This document shows, piece by piece, positions 51,783 through 60,994 of a stretch of 64,000 nt of DNA. The stretch spans positions 992,001 to 1,056,000 of the forward strand of contig NZ_JADBEE010000001.1 in the NCBI RefSeq assembly GCF_014874065.1. Reading direction: 5' to 3'. This DNA comes from Nesterenkonia halotolerans (lineage in GTDB: Bacteria > Actinomycetota > Actinomycetes > Actinomycetales > Micrococcaceae). How positions within the stretch are numbered: the first letter of the stretch is position 1; every line of letters begins with the position of its first letter. Under the pieces are notes generated by a model. That model ran no database searches and was not told the origin of the DNA. It was given only the letters and a program-made list of their open reading frames with translations. The position numbers were made by a program, and so were the translations under genes.

Positions 51783-52076
51783 AAGTGGGGCAACGCCTTC
51801 CATAGAGGAGATGTGACTTCGTGGACGTCAGTGTCGTGTCCTGACTCGTCCGCGTCACGTCGTAGTTCAAACAGTGTTTTTCAGTGTGGATTCGGGTGGG
51901 TCAGAGCGCACAGCAACGCGGCTGTGTCGCGACCACACCATTCAAGTGTACGGCCTGAAGCCGCGAGACCGGCAACGCGTCTCGATCGCAACCACCGTTG
52001 ACACACGACGAAGTGGCGTCTGCGGGGAGGAAGCTGAACGCCAGCTCGGCGCGAACTGCGAATTCCGTAAAACCTA

Positions 52077-52105
52077 TTGCGTCGACGATCGGTGAATTTT
52101 AGGTT
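52077..52105 (+). promoter_or_regulatory. Candidate promoter of the small secreted peptide
   Basis: TTGCGT (52077-52082) and TAGGTT (52100-52105) are separated by exactly 17 bases in a locally AT-rich patch, unlike the surroundings. A start near 52112 would leave a leader of about 55 bases before the peptide ATG at 52167. Confidence 0.4.
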
Positions 52106-52166
52106 GGTAGATGCAACTAGTTGATTCCAACGACCGCGGATCACCAGCGGAGATGTGGAGCGAGAT

Positions 52167-52358
52167 ATGCGATCGAAAATTCTACTCACGGCGGCGACAT
52201 TGGCTGCTGTGACAGGTGTCTTCATTCAAAGCGCTGAATCTTTGACCTATGACGGAGACCAAGGTGATACCGGGGCCATGTGCTTCTGCGGAGGCGCCGG
52301 CGGCGACAGCCTGAGGTACTCCGGGATCGACAGCATCTACACCCCTTTGCCCTTCTGA
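52167..52358 (+). CDS. Small secreted peptide, unknown (63 residues)
   Basis: Not recognised. It starts with ATG 52167 after GGAG with a 6-base spacer; GTG 52155 is an alternative. The N-terminus is a Sec-type signal: basic RSK, a hydrophobic stretch ILLTAATLAAVTGVFIQ and a likely cleavage after SAES. The mature part, about 38 residues, is polar and Gly/Asp-rich: GDQGDTGAMCFCGGAGGDS and a Tyr-rich end ending IYTPLPF, with a CFC pair. It is framed by a promoter-like pair and a terminator hairpin, so it looks like an independent gene. AT content and codon choice at the 5' end differ from the rest of the window, which suggests recent arrival. Confidence 0.6.
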   Translation: MRSKILLTAATLAAVTGVFIQSAESLTYDGDQGDTGAMCFCGGAGGDSLRYSGIDSIYTPLPF

Positions 52359-52600
52359 ACTAGCGGCCCACCGTTGAAGTTCGCGGAAGCGCCAGCCGGA
52401 TGCAGATCGACTGCGCCGGCTGGCGCTTTCGCGTGGTACCTGGACCAGGTTCCGTTCACGCACCGCACTTCGAGTTCAACCCACCCAGCCACCTGCAGAT
52501 TCTCAGTCCAGGCTGATATCAGGCAGACCAGCAGTGGCTGTAGCTTCTCGCCTCGATGGTTCCGGATCTCGAGGTCAGAAGCCTGGCGGGGAGCGTGCAT
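52337..52600 (-). CDS. Possible 87-residue protein, convergent with the peptide gene
   Basis: A weak candidate. ATG 52600 follows GGGGA about 8-10 bases upstream, and the reading is protein-like in the middle (QPLLVCLISAWTENLQVAGW, VELEVRCVNGTWSRYHAK) but unknown. Its last codons overlap the end of the peptide gene on the other strand, and it reads through the hairpin at 52387-52428, which counts against it. A longer reading running into dppF (start 52849) is clearly antisense noise. Confidence 0.22.
   Translation of the reverse strand: MHAPRQASDLEIRNHRGEKLQPLLVCLISAWTENLQVAGWVELEVRCVNGTWSRYHAKAPAGAVDLHPAGASANFNGGPLVQKGKGV
52387..52428 (+). terminator. Hairpin after the small peptide gene
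   Basis: AAGCGCCAGCCGG (52387-52399) pairs perfectly with CCGGCTGGCGCTT (52416-52428) to form a 13-bp stem. A nested GCAG/CTGC pair extends it in the loop. Followed by TTCGCGTGG, so the T-tail is weak. It starts 29 bases after the peptide stop. Confidence 0.65.
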
Positions 52601-52704
52601 GCCAGCTTCCCCTGGCGCAGAACTAGCAAGGGTAGGCCCCTGCGCCCACTCGCGCAGGTACCTGGCGAGCAGGGCCTCTCCCCACCCGACACGCAGACGC
52701 CAGG

Positions 52705-53757
52705 CTAGCCGTGTGCAGGGGCCACCCGCTCGTTCGGCGCCGCGTGGTGACAGGCGGCCGCCTGGGTGATCCGACCCCGAGAGATCAGCTCGGGCTCCTC
52801 GGTGGCGCAGATCTCCGTGGCCTTCCAGCAGCGCGTGCGGAAACGGCATCCTGAAGGCGGATTCGCCGGGTTGGGCGGGTCCCCTTGGAGCACTATCTGC
52901 TCGCGCTCGCCGCGCAGCGTGGGATCGGGGAGCGGCACAGCGGAGAGCAGCGCCTGCGTATAGGGGTGAGCAGGCACGTTGTAGATCTCATCCTGCGTGC
53001 CCAGCTCGGCGAGCTTGCCCAGGTACATCACGCCCACGCGGTCCGAGATGTGCCGGACGACCGAGAGATCGTGGGCGATGAAGATGTAACTGAGCCCGAA
53101 CTGCTTCTGCAGGTCATCGAGAAGGTTCATCACCTGCGCCTGCACCGAGACATCCAGCGCGGAGACCGGCTCGTCGCAGATGATGACGTCCGGGTTCAGC
53201 GCCAGGCCGCGGGCGATCCCGATGCGCTGGCGCTGGCCGCCGGAGAACTGGTGCGGGTACCGGTTGATGTGCTCCGGGTTCAAGCCCACCAGGTCCAGCA
53301 GCTCCTTCACCCGGTTGCGGATGCCCTGCTTGGGCTTCTCCTCCGGGTGCAGCTTGAACGGCTCGGCGATGATGTCGCCCACCGACATGCGCGGGTTCAG
53401 CGAGGTATACGGGTCCTGGAAGATGATCTGGATCTTGCGCCGCAGTCGGCGCAGCTCATCGCCCTTGACGGAGAGGAAGTCCTCGCCGCGGAACTTCACA
53501 CTGCCCGCGTCGGGCTCCTCCAGCCGCATCAGCAGCTTTGCCAGGGTGGACTTGCCACAGCCCGACTCCCCCACGATGCCCAGCGTCTCACCCTCACGCA
53601 GGTTGAAGCTGACGCCGTCCACTGCCTTGACGGCGCCGACCTTGCGTTGGAAGACGATCCCCTGGGTGATCGGGAAGTGCTTGACCAGGCCATCGACCTG
53701 GAGCACTGACTTCTTGTCCGCGAACGGATCCGCCGCAGCGGGTGCTGAGAGACTCAT
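52705..53757 (-). CDS. dppF: Peptide-type ABC transporter ATP-binding protein (DppF/OppF)
   Basis: A 350-residue ATPase. Walker [11 protein letters not shown]-loop [19 protein letters not shown], signature [16 protein letters not shown] and Walker [15 protein letters not shown] are complete. The C-terminal oligopeptide extension ([20 protein letters not shown]) carries the Cys set often binding an iron-sulfur cluster or used structurally. Start ATG 53757 overlaps the DppD stop as ATGA. Last gene of the importer, which energises peptide uptake. Confidence 0.94.
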   Translation of the reverse strand: MSLSAPAAADPFADKKSVLQVDGLVKHFPITQGIVFQRKVGAVKAVDGVSFNLREGETLGIVGESGCGKSTLAKLLMRLEEPDAGSVKFRGEDFLSVKGDELRRLRRKIQIIFQDPYTSLNPRMSVGDIIAEPFKLHPEEKPKQGIRNRVKELLDLVGLNPEHINRYPHQFSGGQRQRIGIARGLALNPDVIICDEPVSALDVSVQAQVMNLLDDLQKQFGLSYIFIAHDLSVVRHISDRVGVMYLGKLAELGTQDEIYNVPAHPYTQALLSAVPLPDPTLRGEREQIVLQGDPPNPANPPSGCRFRTRCWKATEICATEEPELISRGRITQAAACHHAAPNERVAPAHG

Positions 53758-54857
53758 TCTGGTGCCTCCTTGGAGACGGGAATCATGCCCGTGCCAGTGG
53801 GTGACGGGCGTTGCGTAGTGGTCGCCGTGCCGGCGTAGACCTCTTCGGCGTAGTGGCACGCCGAGAGGTGTCCCTCGGCCACCAGCCGCAGCTCCGGACG
53901 CTCGGTCCGGCAGCGGTCGGTGGCGAACTCGCAGCGGGGATTGAATGGGCAGCCGGAGGGCAGGTCGGTCAATGAGGGTGGCAGACCCGGGATCGCGCGG
54001 AGGCGACCACCCTCGTCGTCGATCCGCGGGATCGAGGACAGCAGCCCCCGCGTGTAGGGGTGCCCGGGCTTGCCGTAGATCTCGTAGACATCAGCCGCCT
54101 CCATGACGCGGCCGGAGTACATCACCGCGATCTTGTCAGCGACGTCGGCCACCACACCGAGGTCATGGGTGATCAGGATCAGTCCCATGTTGAACTCGGT
54201 CTGCAGGTCCTTCAGCAGCCGCATCACCTGGGCCTGGACGGTGACGTCCAGAGCGGTGGTGGGCTCATCAGCGATCAGCACGTCGGGGTCCAGGGCGATG
54301 GCCATGGCGATCATGATGCGCTGGCGCATGCCGCCGGAGAACTGGTGCGGGAAGTCTCCCGCCCGCTCCTCGGCGGCGGGAATGCCGACACGCAACATCA
54401 TCTCGACGGCTTTGGCCCTGGCTTCCTTGCGCTTCATCCCGCGATGGATGCGGAACATCTCCGCGATCTGCCAACCCACCGGCATGACCGGATTCAGCGC
54501 TGACAGCGCGTCCTGGAAGATCATGGCGATCTTCCCGCCGCGCAGTTCGCGGCGCGCCTCCTCCTTCATGGTGAGCAGGTCATCTCCGCGGTAGCGGATC
54601 TCGCCGCCCGCGATGCGTCCTGGCGGCATGTCCAGGATGCCCATGATGGTCTGCGCGGTCACTGATTTGCCGGAGCCGGACTCACCGAGGATCGCGAGGG
54701 TCTCTCCGGCATGGAGGGTGAAATTCAGCCCGTTGATCGCCTGGGCGACCCCCGCCTTGGTGCGAAACTCCACCTGCAGGTCTTTGACCTCCAACAGGGG
54801 TGCGTCGCCGGGGCGGGTGCCGGGGGCGGTGCGGGTCGAGGTCTGGGATTCAGTCAT
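53754..54857 (-). CDS. dppD: Peptide-type ABC transporter ATP-binding protein (DppD/OppD)
   Basis: A 367-residue ATPase. Walker [18 protein letters not shown]-loop [20 protein letters not shown], signature [16 protein letters not shown], Walker [15 protein letters not shown], and the C-terminal peptide-family tail with [20 protein letters not shown]. Start ATG 54857 ([10 protein letters not shown]) gives the normal family start; the longer reading overlaps dppC. It lies 13 bases after dppC and overlaps dppF. Confidence 0.94.
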   Translation of the reverse strand: MTESQTSTRTAPGTRPGDAPLLEVKDLQVEFRTKAGVAQAINGLNFTLHAGETLAILGESGSGKSVTAQTIMGILDMPPGRIAGGEIRYRGDDLLTMKEEARRELRGGKIAMIFQDALSALNPVMPVGWQIAEMFRIHRGMKRKEARAKAVEMMLRVGIPAAEERAGDFPHQFSGGMRQRIMIAMAIALDPDVLIADEPTTALDVTVQAQVMRLLKDLQTEFNMGLILITHDLGVVADVADKIAVMYSGRVMEAADVYEIYGKPGHPYTRGLLSSIPRIDDEGGRLRAIPGLPPSLTDLPSGCPFNPRCEFATDRCRTERPELRLVAEGHLSACHYAEEVYAGTATTTQRPSPTGTGMIPVSKEAPE

Positions 54858-54870
54858 GAGATCCAGCCCT

Positions 54871-55812
54871 TCACTTCTTGGATTTGGGATCAAGGGCGTC
54901 ACGAACAGCGTCGCCCATGGTCATGAACGCAAAGACTGTGAGCCCGACGAAGATCACCGGGAACAGCAGCAGGTGCGGAGAGGTCTGCAGATACTGCCGC
55001 GCATCTGAGAGCTGCAGGCCCCAGGAGATCGCGGGCAGCTGCAGGCCGACGCCGAGGAAGGTCAGCGTCGCCTCGGCACCGATGATGATGCCGGTGAACA
55101 CCGTCGCGTAGCCGATGACCGGTCCCAGCGAGTTCGGAAGGATGTGCCGGCGCATGATGGTGATCGGTCCCGCGCCGAGCGCGCGGGCCGCCATCACGAA
55201 GTCAGAGTTCACCACCGAGATCACCGAGCCGCGCATCAGGCGTGTCATGGTCGGCCACATGAAGATGATCAGCACGAACGCCACTTCACGCACGCCCTGG
55301 GCCTGGAAGGCCTGGAGAGCGTTCAGCAGGACCAGCGCGCCAAGGATGTAGGGCACGGCAAAGACCATGTCGGTGAGCCGGGAGATGACGGCATCCACCC
55401 AGCCGCCGAAGTACCCGGCCACCAGGCCGAGCAGCACCGCGATGATGAAGGTGCCGATGGCCACGATGAAGCCCACCGCGATGGAGTTCCGCGCGCCATA
55501 GATGACCCGGCTGTAATAGTCACAGCCCTGGACATCGGTGCCGAACCAGAACTCCGCCGAGGGGTCCTGTCGGCTCCGCGCGAGCAGGCATTCCCGAGGA
55601 TCGGTGTTGGTGAACAGGGACGGGAATACCGCCATGGACAGGAAGAGCAGCAGCAGCACCGCCGAAATGATGAACCAGGGGTTCTTCCGGAGCGATCGCC
55701 AGGCGTCGGCCAGCAGGCTGGCCTCTTCGGTCTTCTTCTTTGCCTTGCCTGAGGACTCCAGCTGGGAGTCGATCGGCTCCGTGCGAGCCTCGGCTTTGTG
55801 CATCTCACTCAT
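54871..55812 (-). CDS. dppC: Peptide-type ABC transporter permease (DppC/OppC)
   Basis: A 313-residue inner-membrane permease with six hydrophobic segments. A cytoplasmic N-terminus rich in Lys/Glu leads into WRSLRKNPWFIISAVLLLLF. The EAA loop AARALGAGPITIMRRHILPN near the middle contacts the ATPases. The DppC-type periplasmic insertion with Cys pair (NTDPRECLLARSRQ, GTDVQGCDYYSRV) is present. The start at 55812 overlaps the dppB end by 8 bases. Confidence 0.94.
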   Translation of the reverse strand: MSEMHKAEARTEPIDSQLESSGKAKKKTEEASLLADAWRSLRKNPWFIISAVLLLLFLSMAVFPSLFTNTDPRECLLARSRQDPSAEFWFGTDVQGCDYYSRVIYGARNSIAVGFIVAIGTFIIAVLLGLVAGYFGGWVDAVISRLTDMVFAVPYILGALVLLNALQAFQAQGVREVAFVLIIFMWPTMTRLMRGSVISVVNSDFVMAARALGAGPITIMRRHILPNSLGPVIGYATVFTGIIIGAEATLTFLGVGLQLPAISWGLQLSDARQYLQTSPHLLLFPVIFVGLTVFAFMTMGDAVRDALDPKSKK

Positions 55813-56731
55813 AACGAATCCTTGGGTCGAGAAGGCCATAGAGGACATCGACGATCAGATTGATCAGCACGAAGAAGATCACGAAGAGCGTCACGATGCC
55901 GACGACGACGGTGCCCTCCTGACCCTGGATCGAGCGGTAGACCTGCTCACCGAGCCCGGGAAGGTTGAAGATCGTCTCCACGACGATGGACCCTGCCATC
56001 ATGCTGGCGAGGTCGGCGCCGATGAACGTGACCGCTGGAATCAGCGAGTTGCGCAGGCCGTGACGGGTCACCACTCGGGAACGCTTCATCCCTTTGGCGG
56101 TGGCCGTGCGCACGTAGTCCGATGACAATGAATCCAGCAGCTCGCTGCGGACCAGCCGCGCCAGAATGCCGGTGGAGACCGAGGCCATGGCCAGCGCCGG
56201 AAGAATGTAGCTGATCAATCCGTCGTTGATTCCGGCAATCGGGAAGAGCCCCAGGTTCAGTCCGAAGACCAGCTGCATGAGGAAGGCGATGACGAGCGTG
56301 GGCAGCGCGACCATGGTCACGGTGGCCACCTGGACGAAGCGGTCGAAGAAGCGGTCCCGGTAGAGCGCCGCGAGGATGCCGGCGATGATGCCCATGATCG
56401 ACTGGATGACGAAGGTCACCAGGGCAAGTGTGGCGGTGACGGGCAGACGCTGGGTGATCAGTTCAGTGACCGGGCGCCCATTGAATGTGGTGCCGAAGTC
56501 TCCTGCGGTGATGATGCCCCAGAGGTACTTGGCGTACTGGACGAAGAAGGGGTCATCGAGGTTGTACTGCTCCCGGAGCGTCTCTCTGACGGCGTCGCTC
56601 ATCGGACGGTCACCGGCGAGGGCTCGAATCGGGTCCCCTGGCATGGCGAAGACCAGCGCGTACACGAGCAACGTGGAGATCACGATGACCGGTATGAACT
56701 GGAGCAGACGCCGAATGATATAGCGGGTCAT
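55805..56731 (-). CDS. dppB: Peptide-type ABC transporter permease (DppB/OppB)
   Basis: A 308-residue permease: six hydrophobic segments, start YIIRRLLQFIPVIVISTLLV typical of the family, periplasmic LREQYNLDDPFFVQYAKYL, and EAA-type loop YVRTATAKGMKRSRVVTRHG. With DppC it forms the membrane channel. It lies 200 bases after dppA, and that gap holds two hairpins. Confidence 0.94.
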   Translation of the reverse strand: MTRYIIRRLLQFIPVIVISTLLVYALVFAMPGDPIRALAGDRPMSDAVRETLREQYNLDDPFFVQYAKYLWGIITAGDFGTTFNGRPVTELITQRLPVTATLALVTFVIQSIMGIIAGILAALYRDRFFDRFVQVATVTMVALPTLVIAFLMQLVFGLNLGLFPIAGINDGLISYILPALAMASVSTGILARLVRSELLDSLSSDYVRTATAKGMKRSRVVTRHGLRNSLIPAVTFIGADLASMMAGSIVVETIFNLPGLGEQVYRSIQGQEGTVVVGIVTLFVIFFVLINLIVDVLYGLLDPRIRYE

Positions 56732-56839
56732 TGCTGTCCTTGTGGGTACGGGCGGTGGCGCGGGTGCACCAAGCGACTGGCTCGACGGAGAGGTCTTCTC
56801 CTGATGTCGGGGTCGACGCCGCGATCAATGATAGAGACT

Positions 56840-56865
56840 TGGGTCGATTCTGCTGAATCGACCCA
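56840..56865 (-). terminator. Second hairpin between dppA and dppB
   Basis: TGGGTCGATTC (56840-56850) and GAATCGACCCA (56855-56865) form a perfect 11-bp stem with a four-base loop TGCT. It follows the stronger hairpin at 56878-56918 on the minus strand. The rest of the dppA–dppB gap has no gene. It could stabilise the dppA mRNA or be a second attenuator. Confidence 0.6.
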
Positions 56866-56877
56866 GGTCGACATGGA

Positions 56878-56918
56878 AAGGGCGCGGCCTACACGGTGTC
56901 CGCGTAGGCCGCGCCCTT
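56878..56918 (-). terminator. Terminator-like hairpin after dppA
   Basis: GGGCGCGGCCTAC (56880-56892) and GTAGGCCGCGCCC (56904-56916) form a perfect 13-bp stem, extended to 15 by flanking A/T. On the minus strand it is followed by TTTCC. It lies 14 bases after the dppA stop, so it would let dppA be made in excess over the permease and ATPase genes. Confidence 0.8.
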
Positions 56919-56931
56919 GCCAGGGAGAAGA

Positions 56932-58566
56932 TTACTCTTCGGTGACGACAACGTCCTCAAGGTGGGTGTAGGTGGCCTGGTCCATGAAGATCGAATCTCC
57001 ATCGACGCGGTCACTGTGCACCACGAGGTAGTTGGAGAACCACATCGGGATGACCGGCATGTCCTCGAGCAGGATGGCCTCTGCCTCGGTGTACATCTCG
57101 GCAGCGGTGTCCGGATCGGTCTCAGCGTTGGCCTCGTTGATCAGGTCATCGAACTCCTCGTTGGAGTAGTCCGCGTAGTTCGAAGAAGCTCCAGTGGAGT
57201 AGATGGGCTCCATGGCGTACTGCGCGCTGGGGTAGGAGAGGCTCCAACCCAGGCGGTACGGACCGGTGATCTCCTGCTCGTCATGCAGAGCCAGGTACTG
57301 CGCGAAGTCCAGTGACTCGAAGGTCACGTTCTCGATGCCCAGGTTCTGCTGCCACTGGTTGGAGACTGCCTCCACCCACTCCTCGTGACCTGCGCCGGAG
57401 TTGAAGTAGATGGTCAGGTCGGTGGGACCGCCAGCTTCCTCGTAGAGCTCGGCTGCTGCCTCGGGGTCGTAGTCGCAGTACTCGCAGTTTCCCTCACCGG
57501 CGTCGGAGAGAGCCGGCGGGATGATGTTCGCCGCCGGAGTCTGAGCGCCGTCGAAGATCGCATCGATGATGGCCTGACGATCGATGGCCATGGAGAGCGC
57601 GTGACGCACGTCCACGTCCTGGAACTCCTCCTGGTAGAGCGGGAGGCCCATGTAGGTGAAGGAGGAGGTGTCGAAGTCGGCGTAGTTCTCGCCGAAGTCA
57701 GACTCCACAGTCGCGCGGCGGTTCGGCGGCGCCGAATCAAGGATGTCGAGGTTGCCGGACTGGACGTCCAGGTAGGCGGTCTCGATATCGGTGTACATGC
57801 GCCATTCGATGCGCTGCGGCAGACCCGGATCCTCGCCCGCCCAGTCGTCGAAGCGCTCCACGGCGATCTGCACGTCGTGCTCCCACTCGCCGTCCATCAT
57901 GTAGCGACCGTTGCCGACCGGAGCCTGCTCGAAGGCGTCGATGTCCTCGTACGCCACCGAGGGCATCGGGTAGAAGGCGGTGTAGGTCAGCATGTCGGGC
58001 AGCGGGGAGAAGGGCTCGGTGAGCTCGATCTCGAGGGTGTAGTCGTCCACTGCGCGGACGCCTTCCATCTCCTCGGCGTCGCCGTCGACGACTTCCTGGT
58101 AACCCACGAAGTTGTCGAAGAAGTTGGCGCTCTGCTGTGCGTTGTCGGGATCGATGACCCAGTTATAGGTGTCCACGAAGGTCTGAGCGGTGATCTCTTC
58201 ACCGTCGTGGAAGGTCCAGTCCTCGCCCAGGGTGAAGGTCCAGGTCTGGTTGTCCTCGGTGTCCCAGGACTCTGCGACGCCGGGCATCGGCTCATTGGTG
58301 TCCAGATCGGTCTGGACCAGTCCGGTGAACAGGGAGTCCAGAACCCAGGATCCGCAGACCTCGGTGGAGTTGCCCGGCACCAGGAACTGGGGCTCGCAGT
58401 TGTACGCCGAGACGGTTCCGCCGCCTTCGACGCCCTGCGCGGCTTCGCCGTTGTCGCCGCCATTGTCGCCGCCGCCACCGCAGGCTGACAGCACCAGGGC
58501 TGCCGCCGCGGTCACTGCGACCGCACCCGTCGCACGACGGCGACGGGAAATGTTGTTCACGTGCAT
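56932..58566 (-). CDS. dppA: Peptide-type ABC transporter substrate-binding lipoprotein
   Basis: A 544-residue exported protein with a basic, Arg-rich start and lipobox LVLSAC (lipid Cys29) followed by a Gly-rich spacer. The family 5 solute-binding fold is recognisable: SWDTEDNQTWTFTLGEDWTF, ALSMAIDRQAIIDAIF, NYLVVHSDRV. It captures a peptide or similar solute outside the cell for DppBCDF. The sequence is strongly acidic, as is common in salt-adapted bacteria. It is the first gene of the importer operon and is followed by hairpins that probably raise its dose. Confidence 0.94.
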   Translation of the reverse strand: MHVNNISRRRRATGAVAVTAAAALVLSACGGGGDNGGDNGEAAQGVEGGGTVSAYNCEPQFLVPGNSTEVCGSWVLDSLFTGLVQTDLDTNEPMPGVAESWDTEDNQTWTFTLGEDWTFHDGEEITAQTFVDTYNWVIDPDNAQQSANFFDNFVGYQEVVDGDAEEMEGVRAVDDYTLEIELTEPFSPLPDMLTYTAFYPMPSVAYEDIDAFEQAPVGNGRYMMDGEWEHDVQIAVERFDDWAGEDPGLPQRIEWRMYTDIETAYLDVQSGNLDILDSAPPNRRATVESDFGENYADFDTSSFTYMGLPLYQEEFQDVDVRHALSMAIDRQAIIDAIFDGAQTPAANIIPPALSDAGEGNCEYCDYDPEAAAELYEEAGGPTDLTIYFNSGAGHEEWVEAVSNQWQQNLGIENVTFESLDFAQYLALHDEQEITGPYRLGWSLSYPSAQYAMEPIYSTGASSNYADYSNEEFDDLINEANAETDPDTAAEMYTEAEAILLEDMPVIPMWFSNYLVVHSDRVDGDSIFMDQATYTHLEDVVVTEE

Positions 58567-59033
58567 ATTCTGTTTCTCCTCAGAGGAATGCGAGCTTCAT
58601 GGGCACATCGGGGACCTGTACGAGAGTGTTGTATGGGTCACCTGTGGCAGTGAGCCTAGCAGGGCGAATTCCCAGGTTGAGTCCAGCCTGCGTTAACCCT
58701 GGCGCGCCCCACTCAGCTCCTACACGGGCCTACGCCCTGACATGCGACGCATGCCGTGTGGCGCCCGCAATCTCCGCCGCGACGACGTGCCGATGATGTA
58801 ACACGGTCCGGGAAAACAGAGGGAACGGAGCTCTGCCGCGGAATGACGTGGGCGTGGAGCCGGCGAGAGCCCCGCTCGTGGGACTCCTCAAAGGGGTTGT
58901 GACCGTCGCCACACGAACAGGTGAAACCTGCCGGTAACACGCGGCTTCACGGCGGACTACCGACCGGTAGGTGGCACCGACCTGCGAATAAGTCAGACTG
59001 TTACGAAACTGCCTGGGACAGCTCTACCGGACC
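58567..59033. other. 467-base gap upstream of dppA
   Basis: No convincing gene was found. The dppA promoter must lie in the left part. A short palindrome CTACCG-AC-CGGTAG (58957-58970) resembles TetR-type operators but is about 390 bases from dppA and behind the end of yihY, so its target is unclear. No terminator for yihY stands out. Confidence 0.4.
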
Positions 59034-60329
59034 TCAGCGGCGCCATGAGGCCTCCGGGTCCGAGGTCTCTCCCCTGGTCACCCGCAGCGCCTGGCCCTGC
59101 GCGACCAGTTCCTCATACTTCTTGGACTTCTTCTCAGCCGTGCTCATATCGCGCGGGGGCAGCATGATGGTCCGCTCGGCTTCGATTCCGCTCTGCAGCT
59201 GGCGTCCGCGCTCGAGCTCGGAGTCGAACTCCGCTCCGAGCAGGACCACGAGGTTCATGATGTAGATCCAGATCAGGAAGATGATGACGCCTGCCAGCGC
59301 GCCGTAGGTGGCCTGGTAGCTCCCGAAGTTGGTGATGTAGAACGCCACGCCGGCGGTGGCGAGGACCATCACCACGATCGCGACGAGGGCGCCTGCTGAG
59401 ACCCAGCGGAAGCCGGGCTGCCGCAGATTCGGGGTGGCGTAGTAGAGCAGCGCGATGCTGATCGCGATGACCAGCAGGAGCACAGGATATTTCGCCCAGT
59501 TGAAGATGGTCAGCGCGGTGCTGCCCAGTCCCACGGTGTTGCCCAGAGACTCAGCCACGGGGCCGGAGACGACGAGCAGCACCGCCGAGACGGCGACCAG
59601 CACGAGCAGGGCGGCGGTGATCACGTAGAAGAGCGGGCGCAGCTTCAGGATCGAGCGGCCCTCCTCCACCTCGTAGACCCGATTCATGGCCCGCGAGAAT
59701 GCGTTGACGAAGTTCGACGCCGTCCACAGGGCGGTCAGGATGCCGAGGATGAGTCCGAGGCCGGCGCCCTGCACGCTGGTGATCTGCTCGATGATCGGAC
59801 GGACCTGATCCATGGTGTCGGATTCGACCAGGCCGGCGGCGGTTTCCAGCAGGAAGTCTCGGGTGGTGTCGCCCTGGCCGATGAACGACATCATGGAGAC
59901 CAGTGCGATCAGCGCGGGGAACACCGAGAGCACCGTGTAATAGGTCAGCCCAGCGGCCAAGTCAGTGCAGCCGTCGCGGCCGAACTCCGCGAAGGTGCGC
60001 TTGATGCTGTACTTCCAGGTGGTGCCGGTGAGCTTGGTGGGTGACTTGAGCTTGCGACGCCTGATCTTCCGTCCCGCTCCGGAATGCTCGGTGGCCTGCC
60101 GTGACTCCGCATAGTCCTCGCGCTGCCGATTCTTGACCATATAAGGCTGATCGGCGGCCGCCCAGATGGTGCCGACCTGCAGCTGATCTGCATAGGTGGG
60201 CGAGGAGCTCGGGGCTCCGTGGTCCTCAATCGGATGGCGACGCTCGCGGTGCGCCCGCAGGACGCCCTCGACGCGGTCGCGCGTATCGGGATTGGATGCT
60301 TGACCCTGCGGGTCCGAATGAGTGCTCAT
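59034..60329 (-). CDS. YihY/BrkB family membrane protein
   Basis: A 431-residue protein. A long hydrophilic N-terminus (about 125 residues) is followed by five or six hydrophobic segments with family signatures: GCTDLAAGLTYYTVLSVFPA, NFVNAFSRAMNRVYEVEEGR, and the last segment pair ending FLIWIYIMNLVVLLGAEFDS. The C-terminus is polar. Members are described as putative virulence factor BrkB or ribonuclease BN by old names; an envelope role is more likely, and function is unproven. Alone between dppA and the mnh operon. Confidence 0.9.
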   Translation of the reverse strand: MSTHSDPQGQASNPDTRDRVEGVLRAHRERRHPIEDHGAPSSSPTYADQLQVGTIWAAADQPYMVKNRQREDYAESRQATEHSGAGRKIRRRKLKSPTKLTGTTWKYSIKRTFAEFGRDGCTDLAAGLTYYTVLSVFPALIALVSMMSFIGQGDTTRDFLLETAAGLVESDTMDQVRPIIEQITSVQGAGLGLILGILTALWTASNFVNAFSRAMNRVYEVEEGRSILKLRPLFYVITAALLVLVAVSAVLLVVSGPVAESLGNTVGLGSTALTIFNWAKYPVLLLVIAISIALLYYATPNLRQPGFRWVSAGALVAIVVMVLATAGVAFYITNFGSYQATYGALAGVIIFLIWIYIMNLVVLLGAEFDSELERGRQLQSGIEAERTIMLPPRDMSTAEKKSKKYEELVAQGQALRVTRGETSDPEASWRR

Positions 60330-60371
60330 GGTCTCAAACTATCCGGATGTGAGCACAAGACCAACTGCCGG

Positions 60372-60728
60372 TCAGCTCCTGTCTGGACTGCGCCGCGTCA
60401 GCCTCAGCTCGTCGATATGGGTGATCTCCGCTGGCAGCGCGTTGTTGAGGTAGCCGGCTCGGGCGATGGCCATGGATCCCACCGCCGAGGTGAGCAGCTG
60501 GGCGATGATCGCGATGACCGCCTTGATCAGGTTCATCCCGCTGAAGTCCATCAGCAGCGCACCCAGCACGATCGATGCGACCCCCAGTCCTGCGGAGGTT
60601 CCCACGGCGGAGGCTCGGAGGTAGAGGTCCGGCAGTTTGAACAGCCCGATGGCCGAGACGATGATCGTGCCGATGCCCAGGAAGATGAACACCAGGCCGA
60701 GCGCCTCGATGATGTCGGTGAGTTCCAT
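60372..60728 (-). CDS. mnhG: Na+/H+ antiporter subunit G (MnhG/MrpG)
   Basis: A 118-residue membrane protein with three hydrophobic segments. The family motif GLFKLPDLYLRASAVGTSAG follows the first helix, and the usual SMAIARAGYLNN end is seen. It is the last subunit of the Mrp complex, which exchanges Na+ for H+. The start overlaps the mnhF stop as TGATG, which decided the start against the longer reading. Confidence 0.94.
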   Translation of the reverse strand: MELTDIIEALGLVFIFLGIGTIIVSAIGLFKLPDLYLRASAVGTSAGLGVASIVLGALLMDFSGMNLIKAVIAIIAQLLTSAVGSMAIARAGYLNNALPAEITHIDELRLTRRSPDRS

Positions 60729-60994
60729 CAGCGACGACCTCCTGATCCGAGTCGTGCCATCGACAGGGCGGCCATGAAGCCCAGCAGCGTGGCGATGAGG
60801 ATGATGTCGAAGAGCGCGTCGATGCCGGTGCGCAGTCCGATCAGGGCGACGAAGCCGATCGTGGCGAAGAAGATCAGGTCCGCAGCCACGGCGCGGTCCA
60901 TGGTCCGTGGGCCCAGCAGTCCGCGGACGGAGGCGATGATCATGCCGATGGCCAGCAGGAAGAGGGCGACCTCGAGGGTCCATTCGGAGATCAT
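60728..60994 (-). CDS. mnhF: Na+/H+ antiporter subunit F (MnhF/MrpF)
   Basis: An 88-residue protein of three membrane helices, with the motif RGLLGPRTMDRAVAADLIFF after helix one, typical of MrpF. It overlaps mnhE (ATGA) and mnhG (TGATG). Confidence 0.94.
   Translation of the reverse strand: MISEWTLEVALFLLAIGMIIASVRGLLGPRTMDRAVAADLIFFATIGFVALIGLRTGIDALFDIILIATLLGFMAALSMARLGSGGRR

Noticed and set aside
52337..52849. Long minus-strand frame running from dppF into the peptide islet
   Set aside because: Its first part is out of frame over the dppF end; only the part after ATG 52600 was kept as a weak candidate.
58957..58970. TetR-type operator CTACCGACCGGTAG controlling dppA
   Set aside because: It is about 390 bases from the dppA start, no TetR gene is nearby, and a 6-bp arm palindrome of this composition is common at high GC.
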